Source of the DNA: Strigops habroptila
Taxonomy: Eukaryota; Chordata; Aves; Psittaciformes; Psittacidae
Reading direction: 5' to 3'
NCBI RefSeq assembly: GCF_004027225.2
Contig: NC_044277.2
Span: 93,756,283 to 93,820,282 of the forward strand
Length of the DNA stretch: 64,000 nucleotides
The notes under the pieces are model-generated. The model made no database searches. It was not told where the DNA came from and saw only the letters and a list, made by a program, of their open reading frames with translations. Positions within the stretch are counted from its first letter, which is position 1, and the number at the start of each line of letters is the position of its first letter. Of this stretch, positions 1-12,800 are shown one piece after another. A program made the position numbers and the translations under genes.

Positions 1-2881
1 ACTAAAATGAGTGGAAGCTCCACATGTGTAAGTATGAAGGTAGGGAATTGTTGCCACAAATATAGCTTGCAAGGATAATTGGAAAGGATTAATTTGCTTC
101 ATGTGGCTTTGAGGGAGATGAGTAGTCTGCTATGTTCTCAGGACATAGTTCAGAATTCTTTACTTTTGCTGGTGCAGAATTGTTTGAAAAGTTTGCATGC
201 TCAAGTAGTTTTAGGTATAACTGTTCTTGAAGAAGTAATCCAAAACAAAAACTCATATTTCCCCTCTTTGAAGCTTATTCATATTGCTAGAGCCTTTTTA
301 CATGAAATTTTGAATATTGAAAATATTTTGCTCCTTTAATATTCATGCAATAGAATTTCTTTCAAGTGTTGAAGTAGAAGAAGTTATACATGTGTATACA
401 CACCAAGATTTAGAGGACTGTGTCAATAGAATTAACCCATGTAAAGGCAGGTTTAGATGTGTGCTAGCAGTACAGTTTGAGACAGAGAAGCTCAGACTGA
501 GAGGTTTTTCTCAGTCCTGGGTTGGAAGCTGTTTGGTCAAGCTCTTGTACTTTTCATCTGCTCCCATAGTTTTACCTGAGTTGCATTTTCCTTGCTTAGC
601 TCCCCTCTTCCTATGCAAAGTTACTTGCTCAGCAGTCTAACTTTGACCTATTTGACCTTGCCCATTTCCTTTCTGCTGCGTGGTAGTTCAATAAAGGGAC
701 TGTGCAAGCAATCCTCTTTCTAACATATTGCCAGCTGGACAGAAGCTGACATGAACCTTCTAGGAAAGCTGAGATGTGGTGTAATATCCAAACTGACCTG
801 CAGTCAGCAATTTTAAGGTGTTATCTCTGAAAAGCAGAGGGGTTTGATTGGATGTGCCATGAAAGAATTTAATGGATTATCCACTTTAATGCTATCCTAA
901 GAACAGAGGCATGTTCTGCAGAAATCCAGTCCAGCACATGCATTAACACAGCAGCGTGTGGGTCAGCTGGACCTCCTATAGGGTGAAACTCTGCAGTCTC
1001 CGTGGTCTCTGGTGCCTTTGGGCTAGTCCCTCCTCAACAAAGTGGTTCTATAGAAACAAAATCTTTAGGGGCTGTATTTAGGAATAAGATTTGAGGGGAA
1101 AAGAAGTCCCAGAATCCCATTAGGAAACTGTTCAGCTCTAGGGCTGCAAGTGTACCCAATGGTGTGGGAATATCTTACTGCAGTGGTGGGTACTAACGTT
1201 CCAACTTTCAACTTTTACAGATGAAGATCAGAAGCCTGCATTTCTCCCTTCATTGTAGCTGCATGGGAATCTGCTTGAATTTAGACAGTAGGTTGCTTAT
1301 CAGCTGGTATGGTGAGACAGTCAGCCTCAGATGCAGACTCAATAAACCATGAAATAGATGAGTTTTATAAGGTATATAGTTTTGTATTATACAGTGTAAA
1401 AAACCAGTGACAGCTACTCAACAGTGGCCATAGAGTAGCTATAGGGCTGTAGAAGAAAGTCTTTCCATCTATGAAACACCTACAAAACATCAGTAGGTGA
1501 TTTATAATGTTCTTCAGTGAGAAAAGATACTTCGGGTAGGACCTATGATTCTTAATGCTGTCATGTAAAAGGTGTTCACTCCGTTTTAATTGTGCAGATG
1601 TCATCTTAGTCACTGGATCTGTGTATTGCAGAGCCCTGTCTTGAACTAAAACCTCAAGAATGAAAAAAATTCTTTTTACTCATTCAAACACACAAGGTTG
1701 TTAGCTAATTTTGAGGAAATACAGGTAACTGTGCAGAAATCCTTAAGTGATGCAAAGCCTACACTTATTCACAAAAATGGTTTCATTAGAGGATGAGAAA
1801 TGCCTCAGATCCTCAGAAATCAAAATAACCAAAGTCAGATGCCAGGCTTTTGTTTTACTGTGCCATCAGCAAGTCAGACTATTTATTTTGTGGAAAACTG
1901 ACTGCTGTTTCTTGTTCAAAGCAGGGTTTAAACCGTTTATTTTCTCCTGTGGCAGTTCCTCCAAGTGCTGCTTTCCGAGTCTGGACCTCCTACATTTCCG
2001 TGTTTGTCGGCAATGCGCATGACTAAAATGGTATTTTCACATTTCAGTGCAATCTAAGCCCCTTAAAGCAGAGGGTTGCAAGTGTGAAAGAGAGATATGT
2101 TGTTCCCTAATGGCTTATTACCATCCCATTTGCAATTCAGATCAGTTCTAAATTGACTGAAATTTTTAAACACATAGCAGGCACTTTTAAACTAATGATT
2201 GTCTGGAGGTTCACATCTGACATGAACTAAGCTTCTGCTCAAAACAAATTGCAAATAATTCCTCCCTTAGAGTCAAAATGTCACTTTTTACACTGTGCAT
2301 TGTTGCCAGATTTTGTCAGTTACATTAAAAAGAAAAAAAAACCCACACCGAAACCCACAAAAAATCTGCTACCCGTTGAATGTTCTGAATTAGAAAGCGG
2401 AGTGATGACGTTGTGGTTGTTTCTACCTTCCCCCTTATTTACAATAATGTGTGTGTGCCTGGCACTCAGTAGCCTGACAAAAAATCCTTCTTTTGCCCCA
2501 GCTCTCTGAACCCCTCCACTGCACGCTTAAGGCCCCAGGGGCAGCCGTGATGGACTGCTGAGAGTTGTGCTCTTGAGCGAATAATGGCCAGTGCTGACAC
2601 ACAGATTCAGAGCTGCCTTTTCTTCTGGTCATGGAGGTGTAACAAAATGGGCTTAACACTTTAATGTTTCTATTTTTCAGCAGCCCACCTTGTAACAGCT
2701 GCTTCAAGAAGTTACACAGAATTTGGGTTCATTTCCACCAGGATTTCAAATTCCGTAGGTTTGATGATGATAAAAAGGGAAGCTCTTTAAAAATGTGCAG
2801 TGTGGTGAAGAATGTATGTTTAGTATATGATTGAAATTGGGTTTCCATTGAAAGAAATAACACAAGAAAGACATAGACCTA
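1..2881. other. Intergenic, nothing identified
   Basis: Open frames here are short, overlap on both strands and lack any recognisable domain. No repeat family recognised. Confidence 0.6.
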
Positions 2882-3308
2882 TTGGAGTGGGTTCAGGGGA
2901 GGGTCACAAAGATACTTGAAGGACTGGAGCACCTCTCCTATGAAGAAAGGCAGAGAGAGTTGGGGTTGTTCAGCCTGGAGAAGAGAAGGCTCCAGGGGGA
3001 CCTTATTGTAGCCTTTCAGCATACAAAGGAGGGAGTCTTGTCCTGTAGTGACAAGGGGCAACATTTTTAAACTGAAAGAGGATAGGTTTAGATTGGATTA
3101 AAAAAAAAAAATTATAGTGAAGTTACAGAGAGAATGTTGCCTGGTGAAGTTGTGGATTCCCCATGATCACAAGCATTCGGGGTCAGGTTGGACAAGGTTT
3201 TGAGCAACCTGAAAGATTCATCTAGAGAATGATGTGCCAGCCCACTGCAGGTGGGTTGAACTAGGTGATCTTTAAAGGTCCCTTCCAACGCAAACCTTTC
3301 CATGATTC
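2882..3308 (+). mobile_element. CR1 LINE 3' fragment (old)
   Basis: 5'-truncated CR1. It starts in the end of the reverse-transcriptase ORF (translation [20 protein letters not shown], the CR1 C-terminal block). It then runs through a decayed 3' part to the typical gaactaggtgatctttaaaggtcccttcca end and a degenerate CCATGATTC tail. A 12-base A-run interrupts it near 3100. Divergence from the later copies marks it as an older insertion. Confidence 0.85.
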
Positions 3309-5501
3309 AGTGCATGTTTTGGAGGACAGCATGTGGTGTTTCTTGACCATCCTTACAAAATGTGTTTTGCATGTTCAAGACTGTAGCGCTATCATTCTAC
3401 GGCTTTGCTCACTGTTTTGTCCCCAGTAAGATTTACACCATGACTCTAGATATATAATTTTACCTTTAATTCAGGCCAAGACAGAATTCATAATCCCTTT
3501 GATAAAGAGGCTATATCAGGTATGTCATGCTTTGATATTGAGGTGATGTGCACGATATGAATAATTGAACAGGTACCTTTTCCCTCTCAGAGCAATAGCG
3601 TTTTTTTCTTTTTTTCCTTTTTTTTGTGAGTTATGACATGAACAAGGAGGTTTTTCTGGGGACAGAAAACATCTTTTCAGAACAGTGTTATTATCCACCG
3701 CTGTATTAAAAGCTTCAAGATTTGTTTTTGAGTGAATCTCTTCATGTCCTATATTCGCCTAAGCCTTACTTTCACTTAGATGGAATCTCAAGTGAAAATA
3801 AAAATAAATGGGTATCCTAAACTTCTCTCAAACCATTCCTGATACTTTTGCTTTATATTTTTCATGATACCATCCATCAAAAGCTAATCTCTCAATAAAC
3901 TCAGGCTGTGCATTGCACTTTCTTCCTTCACATGGCCCTTGAGAGAGCACAAGAGAATTTTCTAATACAATGAAGTATTTTCTAGTACAAGATAATAAAG
4001 AACAGAATCTTTTTTATTTTCTCACCTTGATGCAACAGGGAAACAGAAAAACAGGTTCCATGCAAATATCACAAAAGCCATTTTAAAGAATTGCTGAGCT
4101 GCTTATTGCATTAGCTTTGATATGAGGACCCATGGTCTCTGTTGCATGTGTCTCATGAAGATACCACGCAAATCAAATTAATTAAGTAGCTTTTGTTATA
4201 TTAAGTTATAGTACATGTGCTGTAGGTCCAGAATGTTGGAACATCCAAAAGGTTCTGAGGCTTCAGTTAGGCTTGGAAAATCATCAAAAGACTTAGAAAC
4301 CTTTTTGAGTTATATGAACTATTTTTGTCCATGAAATCAGGCTGGAAATCTCTCAAGAATGGCTCCTGGGAAGATTATTGTTATTTCAATCATCTGGCTA
4401 AAGAAAGGACCTATTGTCATGGATGATTATTGACCTAATCCTGCAAACCATGCACAGTGTTTTCTAACATGAAGTCAGTAAAAGTAAGCAAAATAATATC
4501 TATATATGTTTCAGGAGTTATTTCTCATTAATGATAGGGTGAAAAGAATGACAGAGGGACAAGCTATGTTACATACCACACTTTGCATAATTCCGATTTC
4601 TACTTGTTTGAATTATAAGTAAACAGATCTGGGAAGGGACCCTTTTTTTGTTCTGTGTTAGTGTACAGTAACAGTGCTTTGGTTGATAAATGTGGGTCTA
4701 GTTATTCTGATAATACTGTAAAAGCTATAATATTCTTCATTAACTTCTGACTTATTTGACACTGAAAGCTGGAGAGAGGTAGTCAGCTTGATTGGTGAAA
4801 AAACACCATCAGTAAATGGGAATATTTTTATAATTAGTCATTTAGTGCACAAACTAGTTCCTATTCATGGAGTGCACTTGTATGTTATCTATTTTGTATT
4901 CTGCAAACTCCTTTACAACATGTTTTATATGGTAAAAACTATATGAGTTTTATGACTTCTTTGATATGCTAGAGTGCTTTTAGCATTTTTGATGACTCAC
5001 ACTGTCACTCATGTGAATTAATCAGTGATCTGAACTCTTCAGTGTAATGAACCCTATCATTTAGTAAAAAGGGAAAAGTGTTCCCTTTTAATTAGTGTGG
5101 TGATGTTTGACAGGAAAAGTGAATTTTTGAGGGACTGCTACTATTAAATATTGTCGATAAATACTGTTCATTTTTAAACTTGGCAAAGCACTTTCTGATA
5201 GCAGACTGGATAAAATGTAAATAAGTGTTTGTTGTAAAGGTGTTCTTTGACAAATTTTTACTTGTGTCTATGCAATATTTTTTTAAAAGGGCTCTTACCA
5301 ACAGCCCTTAAGACTGACCTTAAGACATTTAGTGGGACCAGTGTCAATAGTAAATAGGAAATGAACTTTCGTCTTCCTATATATTAGTGCTTCTTGAGCC
5401 AGAGACCAAGTGTTTCTGTGACCCTGCAAGTCTTTCTATCGCCTCCTTTCATTTAGCTTTTTACCACTTGCAATGTGTACAGAGGAAGAAAAATAAAATA
5501 T
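3309..5501. other. Intergenic, nothing identified
   Basis: AT-rich unique sequence with a T-rich stretch at about 3600-3626. Confidence 0.6.
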
Positions 5502-5559
5502 GGTTGGACTTGATGATCTTAAAAGTCTTTTCCAACCTAGGTGATTCTATGATTCTATA
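5502..5559 (+). mobile_element. CR1 LINE 3' tail, minimal fragment
   Basis: Only about 60 bp remain: ggttggacttgatgatctt, the ttttccaacct block and two ATTCTATG units, the diagnostic CR1 3' end. Confidence 0.8.
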
Positions 5560-6484
5560 ATGAGAACTGGCTAATAAAATGTTACCACTCAAAGAACTTC
5601 AGATCTCCTTCATAAGGAAGGGAAGAAAAAGTGATTATATCTTGCAATTCTCTTTTGGACACATGAATTAGAAGGCAGTATGCCATGACAACTTATTCTT
5701 CCCACAATAAGCAGAATGTTCGCATGAGATTCTAGTGCTTCTTGGATGATTAAAAGAGCATAAACATGATGGCATGAAAGAGAACTACTGACAAAGTAAG
5801 CAGTGGGGTTTTCCCTCAAACCACAATAAAATTATAGATTGAAAGATAGTCTCTGCATTTTCCTTTAAAATGACATTGTGTTTTCTTTCTGTTCCACAGA
5901 ATCTGTACATGGGATCTTAAAAAAAAAAAAAAATCAAAAAACCAAAGAAAATGAAAGATGACTCTGAACCCTTTTTTTCACCAAAGATAAGGACAGTGTG
6001 TACTATTTTCACCTGTGTTGGAGAAAGATATAGTTCAGAGGACATTAGGCACCATTACTCATCTGTATTAATTTCCTCCTCATAGTTGAATACATGAAAG
6101 GAAACGAGAAATCACTATGACAAAATGTACACTTTTAAAATGTTCAATTATGGGGGAATATATTTAAATATAACCTTTTAAAATCCCGATGATAGTAGAT
6201 ATTGTTGAAATGTTATCTGATAGTCATTGATTTTCTTGGAAAAAAGTACTGGAAAACCACGGCTGACCTTCTTACTGTTTTCCAAGACTGATGCTTATTT
6301 GAATGTAGCTTCATTCCTGAAAATGGATACGAGCATAAGGAACTTTTACTTAAAAAAGGTATAATTATGTTCTAAAACTAGTTTAAAACTTCTTTTTTAC
6401 ACTTAGTATAAACCTATGGATAGTTAGTCTTTAATTTCAATTGAATAGAACATTGAGGCTCAGCTTCAGTGTTCAAGATTTACC
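5560..6484. other. Intergenic spacer between two CR1 fragments
   Basis: A-run at about 5919-5934; nothing else seen. Confidence 0.6.
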
Positions 6485-6799
6485 AAAGTAATTTGCAGGT
6501 GGGGGTTGGTCTCTTCTCCCAAGTAACAAGTGATAGGACAAGAGGTAACACAGCCTCAAGCTGCACCAGGGGGGGTTTAGATTGGATATTAGGGAAAATT
6601 TCTTCACAGAGAGGGTGATCAGGCATTGGAATAGGCTGCCCAGGGAAGTGGTAGATTCACTGTCTGTGGAAGTGTTCAAAAACCATGTACATGAGGCCCT
6701 CAGTGATATGGTTTAGTGGTGGTCTTGGCAGTCCTGGGGTAATGGTTGAACTTGAGGTCCAACCTTAAAGGTCTTTTCCAACCTAGTTGATTCTATGGT
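6485..6799 (+). mobile_element. CR1 LINE 3' fragment (old)
   Basis: It begins with the ggtctcttctcccaagtaac block, followed by tgataggacaagaggtaa, the ttcttcacagagagggtgat block and ggctgcccagggaagtggt. It ends ggtcttttccaacctagttgattctatgg. The internal layout is that of a CR1 3' end, and 5' truncation removes the RT core. It lacks a well-preserved terminal octamer repeat. Confidence 0.85.
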
Positions 6800-9300
6800 C
6801 TTAAATTTAGTGCCATCTTGAATATAATAATCAAGCTTAAATATAATTTTCAAAGGGAACAGAACTGAGCCTATATTTCAATCATGTGGTGGACCTTTCC
6901 ATTCCTATAAGTAAGCAATCTTAAATGAACAGAAGTAAGTAAACCAGCAGAGATTTAAATAAGGCTAACTTGGATATTGAATAAATAATTTGAAAACTAG
7001 GCATTTCAAATGATAGAAACCTGAAGTAGCCACAAGTTAATACACTTGGAAAAAAACTTACTGATATCAGTTTCTTTCATTTTGAAAGAATATGCTTGTT
7101 CTAAATTCAGTTCTGTATAAGAGATTGGCTATGTAACCATTTTTATTGGATGAAAGACAATACTTTTTATGTCTTACGAACATGCACTAATTAACAAAAT
7201 ATTAGTGAGATAAGAATGTATTGTTCCTATTAGAAACTGAAAAAAGGAGAATTGCCAATTTGCCTATATTGTGGCTTGAACATTCAGAGTCTGAAGGCAT
7301 TGTCTGTGCCAGGGCACTTGACAATGAAGGTGTAGCTTTGAATGCGCTCGTGGGGTTTGATGTCTTCTGTCTCTGTGACAGCTGTGATGACTCAGAATAT
7401 TAACCAGATCACTTTTAAATACCCCTTTAACTAAACAGCTGCAAACCAGATAGCTTTTCAGTTGTTTAGAAATCTTTTTAAGCCATTCTTTTCTATCTTT
7501 TTTTATGAAATTAAAAACTCGTAATTGTACTAAACCAGGCTATAATAAAGCCAGTGCATGCAAGTTTTAAGCAATTGTTTTAGCACTGTAATTTTTAAGC
7601 AGTTAATGAAAGTCATTGTTTTAGATCTAGTCATGTAAGTGTAAAATTATGAATGTCTGCCCTATTAATCAAGTTGCTTTTGAATTCTAAAGAGATTCTG
7701 AGGTAGGAGTTTACTCAGTGAGACATAATCGTTTTTCCAGCTCAATAAAGAGTATTCCCATTATTCATGTTTTCTTTTGAATAAGAACTCACACTGTAAT
7801 TCTAAGCACTTGTGATAATTACAAAGGATATTTTTTTCCTTTTTCTCTTTAAAATGCCTTCCCCCCCTCCCCCTTAACATTATAACAGAAAATAGAATAT
7901 TATGATCATATTAAATTCTAGTTTGAGCACTTGCATTTTGCCTGGCAAATTTTATCTATTTTCTTCCTTGACTGTGATGTTATACAGCTGTGTGTTGTTA
8001 AACTGCTGTTGCATATGCCTGAAGATTTGTGCATTTCAGACCTTATGAAAGATGTCAGTTATGACTGCCCAACAAGGAATTTGTTTGCTGTACAGGTAAT
8101 TTTATATATATTAAAAATGGGCTTAGTATATACTTATCCAGATAAAGCCTAAGGCAGTCGATAATTGAAAACATGAAGAGATTAAGAGGCTATTATATAT
8201 ATACATACATAATTAGAAATGCAAGCATCATTACATCCTTACAGAGATGGCTAAAATTAGACCTTTCTAGCAGTTGGAGTTATCTAATCTCTTACATAAA
8301 TACCCATCATGGTTGTGCTTATTTTGTTATGATAATGAGCAGTTTAAGCCCTCAAACCCATCTTCTCTGGTGTTTCTTTCTTCCTATAAGCTGGCTCAGT
8401 TCTGGAGCAATGCAGCAGGCTTGTTTAGTGGGAAGCCGGACCCATGAGGATCTACTTTGAATTTAAGCTCCTCTTTGCTGAAGCTGTGTGATTAAGCTAA
8501 GGTTGAGTTTGTTTATAGCTTACAAAGACAGAATGTAGATACGGTCAAAGACTCCAGCTGTTCTTTAGCTTCTTATTTGCTGTGTGATTGCAAGCCAGAT
8601 TTTTTAAAAATTTTTCAATTGTTTTGGTCTTTCCTATTTTGCAGTGTTTAACTGCAATGTTTTGAAATGAGTGCCCTAAAAACTTTGAGTATGACTAAAC
8701 CCAAAGATGCCTTGGGTTTAGGACAGCAGGCACCTTAGCTCAGCTAGTACCTTTTTGTAGCTTGAAAGTTTTCTGAGCAACTGCAACCATCACAGTTCTG
8801 AGGATCGGGATAGGTAGGTGGATATGATATGGATGCCCAGCATTTCCTGTTGGGACTTACTTAAATCTGTTAGTTTCTTTGCCCTCAGATAGTCTTCTCA
8901 AACATAATGAACTTTCGTTTGGAAATGCCTCTTCTCCAAATAGTCAGTAGAGATGTAGATATACCTGATCTCTGTTCTTAAAATTCCAGATGTGTCTTCC
9001 CTCTCCATGGACCGCATGGGGAACCAATGGCTGTGTTAGCCAGGATAGATTTCTTACATGTCTCTTGCCTACTCAGACAGTTTTTGTACAAAGTAAAAGC
9101 ATCGATCTAAGTAGATTGGATTTCAGGCCATACTTTTAGTATAAGGTAGTTCAGTGTAATAGGTGACTAATCTGCTTATTTATATTCCTCGGGGTTTTTT
9201 TCGCTCTTTTTTGGAGAGGAAGTAAAGAGCAATGGGAGTAAGATGTCCTTTCATCAATAACTGGAGACTGAGATCCAAAAAGAGAAGATACCGCTGAAGG
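6800..9300. other. Intergenic DNA downstream of PRL
   Basis: No coding exon, repeat family or RNA gene recognised. A short C-rich tract lies at about 7861-7873. Confidence 0.6.
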
Positions 9301-9350
9301 TATAAACCATATCATATGGTTTATAGGTATAAACCATATCAGCCATATCA
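9301..9350. repeat. Palindrome plus direct repeat downstream of PRL
   Basis: 9301-9311 TATAAACCATA and 9315-9325 TATGGTTTATA are perfect 11-bp inverted arms around TCA. A third copy, TATAAACCATATCA, follows at 9328-9341. Confidence 0.85.
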
Positions 9351-9397
9351 TTCACTGATACCACTCAGTGTTATGCACTTTTGGATTTAATAACGTT

Positions 9398-9682
9398 TTT
9401 ATTTTTATCTACATTATCTGATTACCATTGAAATCTACTAGGTGAGGAGTTTAGATTAGACAGAAAAGTGTATTCTTGTCATACAAGTATTTATAACATT
9501 TTAAAACACCAAGATAAATGATCCTAATTGTTGCAGCCAGAATTCACACAAACATGCCTGAAAAGTACTGATGATCCCGATACTGTACAGTGTGACTTTT
9601 CATAAAGTTTGTAATGAAAAGTGGCAAAGCAACAAGAACACCATGATAAATGATTTCAGTAAGTGATCAGGCCCATGAGTAA
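9398..9682 (-). other. Probable PRL 3' UTR with AATAAA
   Basis: DNA after the PRL stop codon. The first clear AATAAA on the minus strand is at 9403-9398, giving a 3' UTR of about 280-300 nt. The extent is inferred; an earlier variant signal cannot be excluded. Confidence 0.5.
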
Positions 9683-9874
9683 TTAACAATTGCTATCATG
9701 GATTAGGCGGCACTTCAGAACCTTGAGATAATTGTCGATTTTGTGGGAATCTCGGCGGAGGCAATGCAGCAGGTTGTAAAAGGCAAAGAGTCTGGAGTCC
9801 TCATCATCAAGTTGCAGGGAAGGAAGGCCTTCCCATGGAGAGTAAATTTCGTTTCCAATCTCGCCAGAATGAAC
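9683..9874 (-). CDS. PRL: PRL coding exon 5 (helix 4, C-terminus)
   Basis: 192 nt: 63 codons plus TAA, mature residues 137-199. Cys174, Cys191 and the terminal Cys199 (HDSNC) are present, as are helix-4 residues such as [19 protein letters not shown]. The acceptor is ctttag. Confidence 0.97.
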   Translation of the reverse strand, partial: VHSGEIGNEIYSPWEGLPSLQLDDEDSRLFAFYNLLHCLRRDSHKIDNYLKVLKCRLIHDSNC

Positions 9875-12800
9875 CTAAAGACACAAAATGATACTGTAAT
9901 AAATGATAGTGAATCTGTCTGGATGTAGAACAGAGCATCTAAAATACTGACATTTAGGAGTGCTAGTTGCTAGTGTATGGCTTGTAAAGTGTTTCCTGTT
10001 ATGGTTCCCACTATTCTGTATAATGTTATATATTTTCATGAAGACTTTGAATGAATCTGTCAGATTTCCCTGTTTATTTCCCTAAAATATGTATAAAAGC
10101 TTAACTGTATCAACAGTGTTTTAAGAGAACTAGTGTGTTAACCAATGTCCAGAGGAATCTGCAAAGAAATCAAACTTCCCTTCATGCATGGACTCCTCAG
10201 TGACATCTCTTTTTGGTTCCTTCCACTCGGAAAACTTTGTTAGCACTTGTTCCTAAACCTCTTTCTGTGTATCTCCAGATTTGTCTCGGCCCATCTCTTA
10301 GGTGATCTCTCTGTGATACAGGCAGCTACAGGAGCACGTTACCAGACAAACGTCTCAACAGTACATCTCCAGATGTACTGAACTTCAGATTCTATTAAAA
10401 AAAAAAAAAAAAACAAAACGAAAAAAAGCTAAGTGATACAGTGACCTTTAATGTCAGAGAGCTATGTGTAGGAACTCGTGGTAAGTCAGTATCTGACGTG
10501 AAGATTGGTTTAAGTCTCCTTGTTTGAAAGAAGCAATAATTGATTTTTTTTCATATCAGAAAAATCTACCTTTCATAGCTGGAAGGGTATCTGTGGCTAT
10601 TGGTGCTTGTGCATCTTCCTTATTTCCCACCAGCTGTACTTCGTAAAAGCACATAGGAGCATATCTGTGGAGCCTCTATCACTCTGTTTAAGCAACAGGC
10701 ATAAAAAAAAAAAAAAGAGATAGACCTACTATCACTCAAAAATGTGGTTTGACACTAATGAATTTGCCAGCCTCGTCTTCAACCTCCTTCTGTAACTAAT
10801 GTGAATGAAAAGGTGATGACAGTGTAACTGTATTAGCACCTGACTTCAACTGTTATCTTGGATCCTTGCCTGCACCCTTTTTACTTGTGGATATGGGACA
10901 GAGATGTATTTGATTACACTGATAAATGCATTTGTGGCCTGGATGGGCTAAGGTTTCTGAGTAAAGAGACGCCTAACTGAAAGCGAGAGACCATGAGTGA
11001 TGGAAAGTGGTGGATACAGTGATGGTAGCACTCTTTATGCTGTTCAACTGTTCAGAGCCTAAGCAAAAGCCAGTAAAGTCAAAATCCCTTGTTAACATGT
11101 AGCTCACTGACAGAATGATGTATTCAGGGACTAACAGAGGCCCCTTTAAAAAATAAACACACTAGAGCTGATTTTACTCGGTAAAGCTTTCAATCAATTA
11201 CTGATAACAAGGGGTATTCGAGTATGGGTTTTGTCAGACAACAGCCTTGTTTTCTAACCCTACAAGTGTGGGAGGAACCAAGTCAGAGCCAGAGTTCAGA
11301 GGAACCAATATGGTGGGAAAAGAGAAATGAAAGATACCACGATTAACTTTGTTGTATGCCACAACTTTGCAATAGCCCAGATTTCGAGAACAGTTTTAAA
11401 CACAACATCTGTTTCTAAAAACTCTACACAATACCTGTATTTATACAGATGTGTATACATATGCTAAACCATAAATACGTATATATGAAAAGACACAGAT
11501 GCATCCTTAAAAATTCCAGATTACAAATTCTAAATAGTCAAAGATGGAATGACGATTACCAGTGTTAATGATTACACCTTCCCTTGAACCAGGACTAGGA
11601 GTACACTGCTATGCCAGTCACACCACATTGTCTCTTTAGAAATCGCTAGATAGCAGCAGAAAAGAAAGCTGAAAGAAGCAAGCTGAAAAGTTCTCAGATT
11701 CAGCTATGCTGGCTCACTTTTTTCCTTTAACAATGTCCGTTTCCTTTCCAATTCCAGGTAGGGAGGGCCTATCACTACATGAGTCTTCTTTACAGCAACA
11801 GACTAGAAGGATCTTAAGGACCTAATACCTACCCGCCCTACTATTTTCTCCATTCCTTCTAGAAGCCGCTTGTTTTGCTCTTCGATCTCTACAGCCTTCC
11901 AGAGGATGGTATCTGGAGCTTCTTTGATTCTTTGTACTTCAGAGGCCAGATGGATCAGGGGATCATTCCAGGAGCGCAGCACTCCCAGTATTAAATTTAG
12001 CAGGTCTTCATGCTGCTTACCCACATTAAGAAAAGACAGTTAAAATAGGAAGGCTAAATGCTGGCACTAGGAGGCATTTAGAGTAATGTCCTCAGACATA
12101 GTGATTTCGGGAATTTATTCCAGGACCTGCCACTGAATGTGCCCTATAGTCCTGTCTTAGATACGTCTATGCAATTGCATTTTTGAAGTTTGTCATTGTC
12201 ATCCTGTTTTAAAATATTAGCACAAGTAGCTGCAATACTATAATGGAAAACACCATTAAACATCCTCTACATTAAAAACCAGCAAGCACAACTCTGTTTC
12301 AACTCTGTGAAAAAAAACCCAAAACAGAACTCCTTATCTGATTTTGACGAACACTTTAAAATCCAATGATTTTTTTTGTTTGGAAAACAAAAAAATTGTT
12401 ATTGGAAAACTATTTACCTCTGCCTACATACAATATTCACTATATAGCAAATGTATTTTTATGTTTGTTAACATAATAATTGTCTATAAAGTGTTTTAAG
12501 ATAATGTTCAAAGATTGTAGTGTTCTCAGTACTGTACAAGCATGGTTAACAGGCATTGCTCCATTTGGAGTTTATAAATGGAGTTTATATTGTAATTGGA
12601 AATGAGATGCAATGACTGACTGCAACATGCAGGAAACAGAAGGGAAGATGAGTTACCGGTACTTACATATTCTATATAGTTTGTAACTCAGTATCAGCAA
12701 ATATTAAATCAGCATTTCTTGGCTTTTTAATGCTTTCCTCTTCCTGGCTTTTTTACTCCAGTTGAGCTGATTTCCCCCTCTGTCTGCTGCCCCTCTATTC

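Noticed and set aside
9743..9928. 61-codon plus-strand open frame
   Set aside because: Antisense shadow of PRL exon 5.
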